64,000 nt of DNA from Alectoria sarmentosa (taxonomy: Eukaryota > Ascomycota > Lecanoromycetes > Lecanorales > Parmeliaceae): NCBI GenBank assembly GCA_009733775.1, contig WOGZ01000042.1, positions 1-64,000 of the forward strand, written 5' to 3'. Of the stretch, positions 1 through 10,480 are shown piece by piece. The notes under the pieces are model-generated. The model made no database searches, was not told where the DNA came from, and saw only the letters and a list, made by a program, of their open reading frames with translations. Every line of letters begins with the position of its first letter. Position 1 is the stretch's first letter. Made by a program: the position numbers and the translations under genes.

Positions 1-692
1 CCCAAACTACTGAATCATACCCCATCACCAAAAAAAGGGGTATGATTCGGTAATTCGTCATAAGTAGGGGTATGATTCGGTAGTTTGCCATTTTGGTGTA
101 GAGTGTAGAGTAGAGTATGCTAGGCATGGGTGTGGTAGCCATGGGTATGGTCGCATGGGTATGGTCGCATGGGTATGGTAGCCATGGCCAGGCATGGGTG
201 TGGTAGTCATGAGTGTGGTAGCCATGGCCAGGCATGTGTGTGATCGCATGCGGCCTCCCAGAATGGCTACCACACCCATGCCTGGCCAGGGGGCTCCGAG
301 CCACTGAGGGTTCCGGGGTACTGAGGGTTCATTTCATCATCATCTTATGGGGGCTTAAAGCCCAAAAAGCTTGTTTTAGATAGCGTAATAATTCATCCCG
401 GGGGTGGGAGCCGCGGGCGGGGACTCATCTGGCTGAGCCTTAGATGCCTATGAAGCCTTTCGGAACGTCCAGTATGAATGACTTAATCAATCAATCAATC
501 AATCAATCAATCCATGTCTGGCCATGGCTACCATATCCATGCGATCATATCCATGCCTGACATACTCTACTTTACACTCTACACCAAAATCTACATTACA
601 ATGGCAAACTACCGAATCATACCCCTACTTATGACGAATTACCGAATCATATCCCTTTTTTTGGTGATGGGGTATGATTCAATAGTTTGGGG
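1..692. mobile_element. Non-autonomous inverted-repeat (MITE-like) element
   Basis: The first ~130 bases and the reverse complement of roughly 545-692 are near-identical, apart from a few substitutions and about a dozen extra bases in the right arm. Both arms carry two subterminal copies of GGGGTATGATTCGGTA, and both outer ends read (C)CCCAAACTA. No transposase is encoded between them. The core holds an (AATC)n run and a GC-rich stretch. The left end lies at the window edge, so the target-site duplication cannot be checked; TA follows the right end. Several arm differences are C/T or G/A, compatible with but not proof of repeat-induced point mutation. Superfamily not recognised. Confidence 0.8.
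483..514. repeat. (AATC)n microsatellite
   Basis: About seven tandem AATC units inside the core of the inverted-repeat element. Confidence 0.9.
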
Positions 693-1009
693 TATGAAAA
701 TGTAATAAACGCATGGTCTGGGATATGAAGTAGTAATTCGCCCAACAACCGACACCGGGATTCCAGCAGGATTGAACTGTCGTTTCATTGATGGGCACCA
801 GCACGACTATTTACTTCCCAATATTTTATGCCCCGGACGTCCTAGACGACGACGACGAGACCAGGCTCCATCGCACGGTTTTTCGCGCAGATCCCCGCCT
901 GCATCCTCTAGACCCTCCGTCCGCCTGTTGCTCGAGATCAGGTTACACGATCGACTCTAGACCATCCAAGGGGACTACGTCCTGAAAAGTCTTTGTAGGG
1001 TTATCCGAA

Positions 1010-1345
1010 TGCGTGTCTGATTGTGGCATCATTGCGAACACTGCCGGCGACTCACACCAGCGATACCCTAGGGGCTGGCCGTTCGGGTTGAAATGATACT
1101 TGTGGGTGACAGATCCACAATTGTCGATGTATCTGAGCGGGATCAGCCCCCCTTCGTTGAGTGACTGCACCTCAGTCGGATGGGAGAATTCAGCTCTGCC
1201 TTCGCCGTGGCATACGGTGATGGGCAATAGTGACCCACTCATGCCATCGAAGAAGGCGGAAGGCTCTAGATCCTGGATATTCACAATTGAGAACCTGGCC
1301 TCGAACTGCTGGCTCTTATGTACAACGAATGTAGACTAGTCGTCA
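1010..1345 (-). pseudogene. FGAM synthase (PurL/ADE6) glutaminase-domain fragment
   Basis: On the minus strand about 110 codons match the C-terminal glutamine-amidotransferase region of phosphoribosylformylglycinamidine synthase, the large purine-pathway enzyme. Recognisable blocks in order are QFEARF, FFDGM-GS-LPI, HGEGRAEF, PLRYIDN-G and NPNG. The fragment has no catalytic Cys block upstream: an in-frame TAG stands a few codons before QFEARF. The conserved MMPHPER block near the end reads MMPQSDT, so the catalytic His and Glu are gone. A full-length enzyme has about 1,350 residues. This is therefore a dead, partial copy, probably captured or duplicated next to the mobile element; the functional gene should lie elsewhere in the genome. 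Identification rests on motif order remembered from the family. Confidence 0.75.
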
Positions 1346-1533
1346 GCCCCCGGGATGAATTCCTTGAGCCTGGTTGTCACAAGCGGACGCTAATTTCTAG
1401 CTTGTACGCTAGATAATACCTTTCACGATTAGATTACATTGTTCTTGCCTATCTGAGATGTGAAACATGTTGTGAAACGTTGCTAAACCTGCCTATTATG
1501 TCGTAATCGCTGCTGAGTCCACGAAAGTTAAAC

Positions 1534-3627
1534 CTAAGAATTTCGCATCATGTCCATCCTCAAATTTACGAAGGCGCGACCTGCTGGCACGTGCCCTCTC
1601 CCACCTCCAGCCTTCCTCATGCCCTCGACAATCTCCCTCCTATCCCTTGGTAGTGCCTGTACCAACGAGAAAGCTCTTCTTGAATCTGTAAAGAGGACCT
1701 TGAAGACTTTGTGCTCCATCTCCATGGCGTTCTGGAAAACGCTGAGAAGCTCACATGTTGATTTTGAGTCCGTTTCAGGGACTTCAAAGGCGTGGAAGCC
1801 GTCTATCACGCAGAGAAGGAACGGAGGCGCCACGACCAAAAGCTTGGAAAGTATTCGGAGGGCTAGGGACCAGCTGGAAAATGATGCCTTCAATGAAGCG
1901 ACTTGAGAAAACGCAATGAGGGATCCGATATTCGTGAGCGGTGGAAGCAGCTGGGACAGCTGGAAGATAAGAGAATAAACGAGGCCAAGAAGGGGCGGCG
2001 AGGTACTAGCTGCCTGATCATCGGACCCAAGATGTTCAACGTCGCTCGCGAGTGGAACGTCACAGAAGAAGGATATCGTGGGAACCTCCATCTTGTCTGC
2101 GCTCTCAACAATCTTCGCGGCTGCTACAGTGACTTGTGGTGAACGTGCTTCCGCACTATACGCCGCAGCTTCCAGGTAGATCAAAGTAGAGGCGTCATCG
2201 AGAGTCCAGCGTTCCAAAGCAACGACAATGCGCTGGTCGAGTGCTAGGGTAGGCGGACAGCCGACATCGACTACCCTTACTCCATAACAAATACTACCAA
2301 GGAGGCGTTCGGCCAATTCTGAAACATCAGCTATCGTGAGTTGACTATCTTTATCTTCAATGCCTCGATCTTTCTCATGGCTGTCTGTGGTGCTAGCAGT
2401 AATGCCAAGATGGGAGTGAAACGCAGCGCCTTCTGTGCATCGGTCGTCCATTATATTCCTTCTTTGTCCGACTAATAGAGCAGTACCAGATAATCCAGCT
2501 TGGCGCCACACTTCATTAGCCAGCGCCTTGATTGTTTCCTTGTCGCTGAGGCGTTCTAAAGCGGCTGTCTGCTTCTCTTGTTCCATTTTGAGCTGCGCTT
2601 GGCCTTGTCTTAGCTCTGCATTTTCGCGCGCCAAACCGTCAAGACCAGCCCGCACGTCTTCATTGACCTCTTCTACCACCAGTCTAGTTACCCGGAGTTC
2701 TGCCCCCGAGCCAGTGGATGTAGCACGTTGCACAAGCCTCGACAAACGGTGTATTTCAGCCAGAGGTCCCTTGAAACGCTCAGAGAAATTATCATCCAAG
2801 CTGTGCCATATTTTCTTAGGGCTCGATGATTGGAACCACCGGATCGCGTCGCCGTAGAACAAAAACGTTGCAATATAGAACTTGGCGATGGCTATTTGAG
2901 TTGCCTCGCTTTGGACTAGATTTGCGTCGGTAAGACAGGCGTGGGCCTCATCATTGACTTCTTTGAGTGCACTGGTCAGGTCATCGATGTTTCGGCGGTG
3001 ATTCACTGATGCCTAACATGTAAATTATCTATCAGTATTCGAGTCTCCACAGCAGGGAGTGGCACCGAATCTACTGACCTTCACGAGCGTTTTGACCGCA
3101 CCCGCCACGACTGATACGTACGTGTTGCCCTGGGGGACCATACTGAGAACTCCAGAGTGTGCGTCAAGATTGCACATCACATCGTGGTACACCTTTTGGG
3201 CCTTCCCCGAAAAGGCCCGGTTCTTCGATTCGTATGCTTTCTTCGCTTGTGTCACCGCTGCCTGCACGTCATCATAACCCCAATTGCCGCCAACGCCAGT
3301 CTGTGGGAATGTTTCAACTATTTTCTCCAACTCTTTGGCTTCCACGTCTAATTTCTTCAGTTCTAGGTAGCTATCACAGGATGCTACACGTTAGCCGACG
3401 TCGTTCGCTTCTCTTAGCTCGCGGACCACGTACCCGGCAGCGTTTCGATCTTGAAAGTGCGGCCGCCACTTGGCAGCCTCGATCTCTCTTTCCCGCCTGC
3501 TGCAATCTGCTACCGCGTGTATCGCGTTAGGATATGCAATAGTTGGTGCAACTTCAAGAGAGAATCGTTGAACCAGCTCATCGGCTTCCGAATTTCGAGT
3601 CGCATCAAGATCTTTGGCAGCATCCAT
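1534..3627 (-). CDS. DUF7708-type protein with degenerate NTPase-like C-terminus
   Basis: Three exons are inferred: 3627-3434, 3370-3079 and 3012-1534. The introns have GTACGT/GATAG and GTCAGT/TTAG boundaries, giving 654 residues. After an N-terminal linker, residues ~105-265 have the layout of the fungal DUF7708 domain, found at the N-terminus of many STAND/NACHT-type proteins (YHDVMCNL, an ASVNH splice-junction block, then ERF...LSRLVQRAT). A Gln/Glu-rich coiled coil follows. The C-terminal half carries ISFFCDVP and a Walker-B-like LLCVIDGFHAFE, as in fungal NTPase-like relatives. No GxxxxGK[ST] P-loop precedes it, so nucleotide hydrolysis is doubtful. There are no terminal WD, ankyrin or TPR repeats. 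It is divergent from the AAA+ gene next door. A role in self/non-self sensing is inference from the domain family only. Confidence 0.65.
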
Positions 3628-4397
3628 CACGACGGCAATTTCTACTCAGACTTGCCGAGGACCCAGCAATAGCTCTGATTCTGGAACAACGAGATCAATT
3701 CGCTAGATAATGGTGACTAAGGAGGCGAACTGTGACAATGTTTGAGCAAGAGGGAACTCGAAAGACCTACAACATACCAATTTCCACCAAACCCTCTGGA
3801 AAATCTTCGCATGGTCTAGGTGCCTTTTCGGACCCCTCATGTCTTCCAGCAGGTCCAAACCTGACAAAGCTGCGACTTCCCAGTATCTGGCTCACATCGG
3901 CGCATCCCACACAGAGCAGCAACACGAAGGGAAAATCGCGCCGCCCCTCTTCAACTTACATGAGTGAACCAATAGATGTCGCTAACGCTGCTGCAGGGTA
4001 TTTGAGTGTCGGCGATTCTCAGCCGCTGCTGCTACACTGCTTCATGAGCACTAACCAGATGGAGGAAATGATCGGCCTGCAGCTGCATGTTCTACGCCCT
4101 GTTTACCTGAGAAAGATAAGCATAAGCACACCCTCTTCTATCTGTCAATCGGCCGCGATATTGAGGATTACGAGACTTAAGAAAGCGTTGTCTGTAATTT
4201 GGAATCCCATTGCTTTCCGCCAATTCAGTCCGGTCCAAAAATTGAAAAAGGTCTCTTGGGTCAGGGTACCACGTATCACGGTTTGCCCTAATCTTCCCAT
4301 TTGTCAGCATCGAACGAGCTCTTCCAGGGTACATTCTTCGCTCCGACTAAATCAATCAACCCGTTGCTTGATACCTCTGAACAGCAGCTGACGGAAA
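3628..4397. promoter_or_regulatory. Shared upstream region between DUF7708 and AAA+ genes
   Basis: This 770-base head-to-head interval must hold both promoters. It contains a plus-strand open frame (3732-4391, 219 codons) that ends just before the AAA+ start codon. I see no domain in it and no evidence that it is translated. No clear TATA box or known operator was recognised. Confidence 0.4.
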
Positions 4398-7160
4398 ATG
4401 ACTTTGGAGGGGAATCCCATGGATGCTATGGCAACACTTGACAGCGATGCCACTATCCATTCTATAGAGGATGGGAATTCTGCAGCACCGAAACCAGATG
4501 ATGCGCCTGCCGATAACTCACATCGAGCAATTCTCAAGCGCAAAGAGTACAAACGGCGTCGCATGTACAAACTTGCGTTCGAAACCATGTTGACGCAATT
4601 CGTGAACATGTCGGACAGTGAGGGATCGGATGACTTGACAGACTCAGAAGAAGAGCTCCCGGAGCAGCCTGGCGCACCCAAATCATCCGGGATGGCTTCA
4701 ACTAATAGTAAGCAACCAGATGAGGTTGAGGAGGAAGAAGTTCGAACCGAGAAAGAAGTCCCTGTCAATGTCTTATACAGAGCAGAATTCTATCATTACG
4801 CTCACGATTTCCGGCGTGGACAGGAACCACGCTTTGACAGATCGATAAACGATAAACATCCTATCCGCACCACTCGTACACAAAACATACTGGCAAAGTC
4901 CCAAGCAAGCCTTTTCGAAATCACTACCATGTACGCTACACCAGCACCAGATACCGACGCTAGACCAAAATCTAAAAGCCGCTCGAAAGGCGACTCAAAG
5001 CCTACAGAAGTGTTGGCCGACATTGGCACATATCTGATAATTCGATCCCAATTGGTACTGGATATTCTGAGAGATATAGTTCAATACTACCCCTCCGTTT
5101 CGCTCCAGGCCAACGAATTCGCACTCCAGGAGCCATTTTGTATGCTACTGCATTATCGTCAAGAGTTGACAGAGCGCCGCGATCAATTGAAGCAAGCTGC
5201 CTCAGAAATGACGTCTCTGGATAGAGATCTATCTTCCACAGCACATGAGCATCTTGCATATCTGACGGATTTCGTACATCAGCGTTATGCCGATGCCTTG
5301 TCGCGAGAATTGGCGAGACATCGAGAGACCCGGGCCATGTGCACATACGACTGGGTATGGTTATTGTTCAGACCTGGCAACATTATGTATGCATGGGACC
5401 ATGATACACTGAGAGCTTACATCGTGGAAGAGCACGACAGACAGGTGGGGCAGGAGACGGAAGGCAAAATCGGGCCCCAAACATTATCCGTCGCTGACGA
5501 TGTAGAGCGTATGCCGCGCCCTGCATCACTAACGATAACTGTCTGGGCCCTGAACTTTGATGGTGAACGGTTGGGGCGTTGCCGTGATACTTATTCCATC
5601 CCAGCCTTCGATGGGGAGAAACCGATTCTATCGCTTCCGATTTTCCCCAATAAGTACCTGAAGCACGACAAGCGTGTACATCAAACACTGTCTACGGAAG
5701 AATATCTCATTCAGCGAGGAAGGTTGTTTTTCGAAATGACCAAACGAAGTTATATGGAACATCATGGCGAAACCTTAACGTCCCCCCGAAGGACTGTAAG
5801 TCCCACGAATTTAATATCGAAGGTCTGAAAGCCGCTGACCTTGCAAGGTACGAGGGAGAGTCATGATAGACACGAAATTTTACTACGATGACGATGCCGG
5901 TGTAGCGCCAATCTTAGGACTTGACAAACCCGACGAACATCAACATATTGATCTAGGCGAAGACAATGAAGGACGTCAGAACATCAAGGGTCGCTATGGA
6001 CACTACGATGATATCGATCCCCACAAATGCAAGTCAATGGATCCCGAGCAATACCTGGTTTGTCATAACAGGATATGGGCCTTTGTGCTCAAGACTCGAC
6101 AATGGGGTAAGGCAACGTTCTGGTCCAGCTCTGCCACAATGTCTAAGAAAAGTCATAGAGCACCTCCATGTTGCGAACTTCCGGCAACCCGACTTTCAGG
6201 TCGACCTAATCAAGGACCTAGTCCTCGATAAAGATGCCAAGGCCATGATCAAAGCCCTTTCTCACCGCTACACTATGCAGAGCGAAACTGAAAACACCTG
6301 GAGTGCAGATTTTGTCCGTAACAAAGGCGAAGGCCAGATCTTCCTATTGCATGGGAAACCAGGCGTCGGCAAAACAACGACAGCTGAGTGTGTGGCTGAG
6401 CTCACGCGACGCCCCCTACTGTCCCTGACTTGCGGTGACCTTGGAATCGAACCGCTCGTAGTTGAAAAAGAGCTGATGAGATGGCTCACGCTAGCAACAT
6501 CGTGGGAGGCAGTCCTTCTTCTCGATGAAGCCGATGTATATCTGGAATCGCGGATTAGTCAGGACCTCCAACGCAACACTCTGGTGTCCATCTTTCTGCG
6601 GGCCCTCGAATATTATCAAGGGCTACTATTCCTTACGACCAACCGTGTTGGGACTTTCGATGATGCGTTTGTATCGCGTATCCATGTCGTGATCCACTAT
6701 CCGGACTTCACCAACGACCAGAGAGGCCAAATCTGGAACATCTTCTTCAACAAGCTCGAAAGAGAGCGGGAAAACATCAAGTTCACCCAGCGAACAGTCG
6801 ACTATGCCAGAGAAAGCAAAGAGATGCAAAATCTCGGATGGAACGGGCGCGAGATCAGGAACGGTAACTTAAGGCCCTCGGCACCCTTCGTGTTTACACG
6901 TGCTGATTAATTACTGGCTCCACGCAGCTTTCAATACCGCCGTCGGCCTCGCGGAGTACGAGAACGAACGCGACGCGAAACAAAGAGTCGTGTTCCACGC
7001 ACGCCATTTGGAGCAGGTGGTCAAGATGTCGAGAGCCTTCCGCGACTATCTGAACAGCACGCACGGTATGAGTCAGGCGGAGCAGGCACGGACGTACAGG
7101 ACCCGCAACGATTATTGGAAGGGGCCGGGCGATCACAGTGTCGGTTCCGGCGCTGTGTAG
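4398..7160 (+). CDS. DUF7025-containing AAA+ ATPase
   Basis: Four exons (4398-5795, 5848-6106, 6153-6863, 6928-7160) give 866 residues. All three introns (52, 46 and 64 nt) were placed where they restore family-conserved text, for example RVMIDTK and RQW/VIEHLHVANF. The N-terminus is acidic and disordered. Residues ~200-520 resemble DUF7025 (EPFCMLLHYR, WLLFRPG, LTITVWALNFDG, FFEMTKRSYME). Next comes an AAA+ core with Walker A GKPGVGKTTT, Walker B VLLLDEADVYLE, sensor 1 LFLTTNRV, an arginine-finger region VSRIHV and sensor 2 NGREIRN. All key residues are present, so an active ATPase is likely. Substrate and process are unknown; fungal genomes carry many such paralogues. Only the first base of the Walker A PP pair differs (GKP for GPP). 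Confidence 0.85.
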
Positions 7161-7675
7161 ATCTGCTGCTGGCTGCAGTTGGCTGTAGGTTTTGGCAAGT
7201 TGTAGATGTCTGGGATAAGTTGAAGGGATTTTTAACAAAGGCTAATTTTGGTACCTATCAGATAGCGTGGAATATAATGGCTACGGTAATATTACAGTGG
7301 ATTAATGAGTCGCATAGAAGCCTATCGTACAGTGGCTGTCGGATGGAGTATGTTCACACACGTGCTCGTAGTAGTAGACTCTTGCCATGAAGAAACTGTA
7401 TATATACCCAGTCCTGCAACAGTCAACAGCTCTTCATTCGATGTCGTCCCATCCAGAGCGAGAGCATCCTTGTCCCGCCCCCCCTCCCCCGGGCCACACC
7501 TATATATACAACTTCATCTTCATTCCAGGTCCATGCGTTACCAGCATGGGGGGTCTTTTTTTTAAGCTAGGGTACGAGAATATGCCTGTTCAGAGCCTCT
7601 ATTCGCTGACTAGCCTTGGCGCTCACACGGCCCTGGCTAATCGCTATTTACGTTATTTGTGTACCCTAGTTTATT

Positions 7676-7679
<4 letters not shown>

Positions 7680-7711
<32 letters not shown>
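7680..7711. repeat. (GT)n microsatellite
   Basis: About 15 tandem GT dinucleotides. Confidence 0.95.
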
Positions 7712-7712
<1 letters not shown>

Positions 7713-7780
7713 TTGAGTATTGCGATTCGTCAGCTTTTCATCCCCCCCCCGCGCTGGAGGAAACAAATGCGATTGATTGA

Positions 7781-7805
7781 CAAAAAAAAAAGGGGGGGGG
7801 GGGGG
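7781..7805. repeat. A10-G14 homopolymer junction
   Basis: A run of ten A followed directly by fourteen G, with a C9 run about 40 bases upstream. It is G-rich enough for unusual structure and prone to assembly or sequencing length error. Confidence 0.9.
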
Positions 7806-7842
7806 TTCCTTGAGCTCACTCATCATATTACTGACTGCTTTT

Positions 7843-7950
7843 GGAAAGGAAAGGAAAGGGAAAGGAAAGGAAAGGAAGGGAAGAGGAAGGGAAGGAAAGA
7901 GAAGGAAAGAGAAGGAAAGAGAAGGAAAGGAAAGGAAAGGAAAGGAAAGG
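7843..7950. repeat. (GGAAA)n polypurine tract
   Basis: About 108 bases of purine-only sequence built from GGAAA, GGAAG and GAAGGAAAGA units. Confidence 0.95.
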
Positions 7951-8567
7951 ATGACGATGGCGGCGATCTTTGATGATTTTTATTATTGGCTTTGCTTTGT
8001 TACCTGTTGGACTAGACTACTTGGGGATAAACGTGTGTGTGTGCGATATTTGATAGAATTTTAGCACCGGCGTGCTTTTGTATGGGATTGGATTGGATTG
8101 GGATGTCTTGTTCTTGGGTTTTTTGGATGCGATGCGATGAGATGAGATGAGATGGCGAATATGAGAAGAGTGGGGAGTAGAGTAGAGTGCTATGGGACTG
8201 GCGGTGATGGCAGGGGTGGGAGGGGTGGGAGGGGTATGAGGATTGAAATTTGAAATTCAAAGGGGGTTCTGAGGATGTGAAGGGATATCTATATATGTTG
8301 TAAGAGTGCCTTGATGCTGTTTTATATTATTGTATTGTAAGTTAGATGACAAGGTCGCCCACGAGAAGAAATCTGTAGCCTTGCGATTCTTCTTCTTCTT
8401 CTCAAGTAGATCTTACTTAACAGATAACAATTTAGAAATTTTATTGTAAGGATTACCTTAAGGTTGTGCAATTAATTACGCTACTTAAGAGTGTAAGTAT
8501 GCCGTTTCGTTTTTTGATTTGTTTCCTGCCACGGATAAATACTTTACTGTGTATTCTCAAGACGCCG

Positions 8568-8598
8568 CCCAGCCAGCCAGCCAGCCAGCCAGCCAGCC
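8568..8598. repeat. (AGCC)n microsatellite
   Basis: Seven or so tandem AGCC units. Confidence 0.9.
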
Positions 8599-9378
8599 CC
8601 ATGTCGACCAAGCTCCTCCTTCCTCCTTCCTCCTTCCTACTTTATGTTTTGAAACCGTCTATTTTAGTAGAGCCGAAACTTCTCCACATTTAGAAAGATC
8701 GATCAATGGTAAAAACGCGAGCTACAATTAATTATCCTAAAGGGATGTTTACGTGCGCGCGTCGTTGCGTTTTTTTTTGTCATTTTGGGCAGTCGAGGTA
8801 CCTGTTGTTGGTTTTTAAATTAGATTTTATCAAGTTGATGAGATTTCAGGGGGGTTTTGAGGAATTTTTATAGGTATTGAGCTGGCCTCTCGTTGATGTT
8901 GCTGAGGGTGATGGTCTGGTGAGTGAGTGACCTTGTGTGTGTGTGTGTGCTGGTTACTTTAGGTAAATGAGATGGATAGAGAACGGGGGGGGTTTTTTTT
9001 TTCGGAGATGAGGGCGGTCAGAGAGGTATTTATTTAAGGACGAAGGTTTGGATTTTTGCACAGTTTTTGATCAAAGGTTGTTAATGGATGTTGGGAGTGG
9101 TGTGGTTGGGTTTCTGGTCATTTACTAGGCTATGTTTTAAAGCTTGGGGTGATTTGATAAATTCGGCTGCTATCGATGGCTTTTTTCTGGCAGACGGAGA
9201 GGGTTGAAGGAGTCGGTCTAGTTACGACTTGTTGTACTGGAGACTGGGTCTCGTTGGCGTCGAGATGAGGCTTCTTACGGTTACGAGTAATACAAGTGTA
9301 CAAGAATTGAATTGATTGCTCGTTGCCTCTGCCGAGCTTCGAAACCAACCTTCAGTCCAGTGACTCTTAAGCCTTTAT

Positions 9379-10480
9379 CTAGTACAAGATGTCGGTCATC
9401 TCGCGATGAAACTCCAATGCATTGATATCCGAATACTGCGCCGGGCGCTCCGAGTTGACAAACTCCTTCAGAGGGCCCACAGACGCCTCCCGATGCGCTT
9501 TGAAGAAGAATACCGACGAGTATCGCTCCGGCACGGAACCTTGCGTCGAGCCTCTCATCACGGGCGGGACATTGACCTGATGTAAGCCCGCCTTGATGGT
9601 GCCATTCGACCACCGGTTGAAGGTGTCGCTGATGTTGACGACCATCTCATTTGAACTTTCGGTGATGACCGGCACGAAGTGGAACGGGTCCGACCGATCC
9701 TCGAGCTCGAGGCCACCGAGGGCGTCTTGGAAGAGGAGCGTGATGATGCCGAAATCGGTGTGGGGCCAAGCTCGCTTGATCAGGCCTTTCTCAAGCGTCT
9801 CGATCGAGACGGCAGGGTAGTGGAGCATGCGCAGCTCGCTGGCGGCGGGAATACACGAGTTGAGCAAGGTGCCCTCGGGGATGTGCAAGCCGACTTCACA
9901 TGCGGACATGATTTCGAGGCACGCTTGTTGGGCCGCTGTAAAGTAGTTCTCGACGAACTCTTTATAGCCTGGAAGGTCGTCCTCGGGATAGATGTTTGGG
10001 AACTGCTCGTCACCGGGAGGGCCACAGTCGAAGTGCTCCTGATGACAGTGTTAGGTCTATAGGCGCACGAGGACCGTTGGAAGGGATGAGACTACCTTTT
10101 CGTCGAGCAGTTCACCCCTTGGCGCCCCGTCGGCATTTTCCTTGCGAAGCTTCGAGGTGGTCTCGGCGCCTTTCTGGCTCCAGCCGCGCTGAGGGTCTGG
10201 TCCCGGGTGGTGGATGATTTTCATCTTCTGCTCCGTCGTCATGTTGAAGAAAAGTTTGCCCTACGTGTCAAAATTAGCTCAAGCCAATGATATTGCGTGA
10301 ACGACACTGTACCCATTTCCAGATACCCTGGACAATGTCGTCCGAGACGCCGTGATTCTTCAACTTGATGAAGCCATGTCGGGTAAAGCAGTCGGCAATT
10401 TGCTCAGCTACCTCCAAGCGCTCGGTCGGGTTGCCGTGAAGAAACTTGCTGAAGTCGAGCAAGGGTAGATCGACACCCAT
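9379..10480 (-). CDS. Fe(II)/2-oxoglutarate-dependent oxygenase (IPNS-like)
   Basis: Three exons (10480-10313, 10260-10096, 10038-9379) give 330 residues, a normal length for this family. The N-terminal DIOX_N half has VDLPLLDFSKF and GFIKLKNHGV. The middle has EHFDCG and NIYPEDDLPG. The catalytic jelly-roll has the iron ligands His and Asp in WPHTDFGIITLLFQD, the distal His in GLHQVNVPP, and the 2-oxoglutarate-binding Arg-x-Ser in ERYSSVFF. An active non-heme iron oxygenase is expected. Related fungal proteins hydroxylate, desaturate or cyclise amino-acid-derived metabolites; the substrate here cannot be read from sequence. It lies on the same strand as the P5C reductase and MFS genes upstream, with a 2.5 kb gap between it and the reductase, so membership of the NRPS cluster is plausible but not certain. 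Confidence 0.88.

Larger units (their letters stand above)
7161..9378. other. 2.2 kb low-complexity intergenic region
   Basis: No gene is supportable. The stretch is crowded with microsatellites and homopolymers (listed separately), plus TCTTCTTCTTC at ~8390, GATGAGATGAGATG at ~8130 and several poly-T and poly-G runs. It separates the AAA+ gene from the 2-oxoglutarate oxygenase, which are convergent. Confidence 0.7.

Noticed and set aside
3732..4391. 219-codon plus-strand open frame upstream of the AAA+ gene
   Set aside because: No domain, no homologous text to the neighbouring families, and it occupies a divergent promoter. Long open frames by chance occur in this composition.
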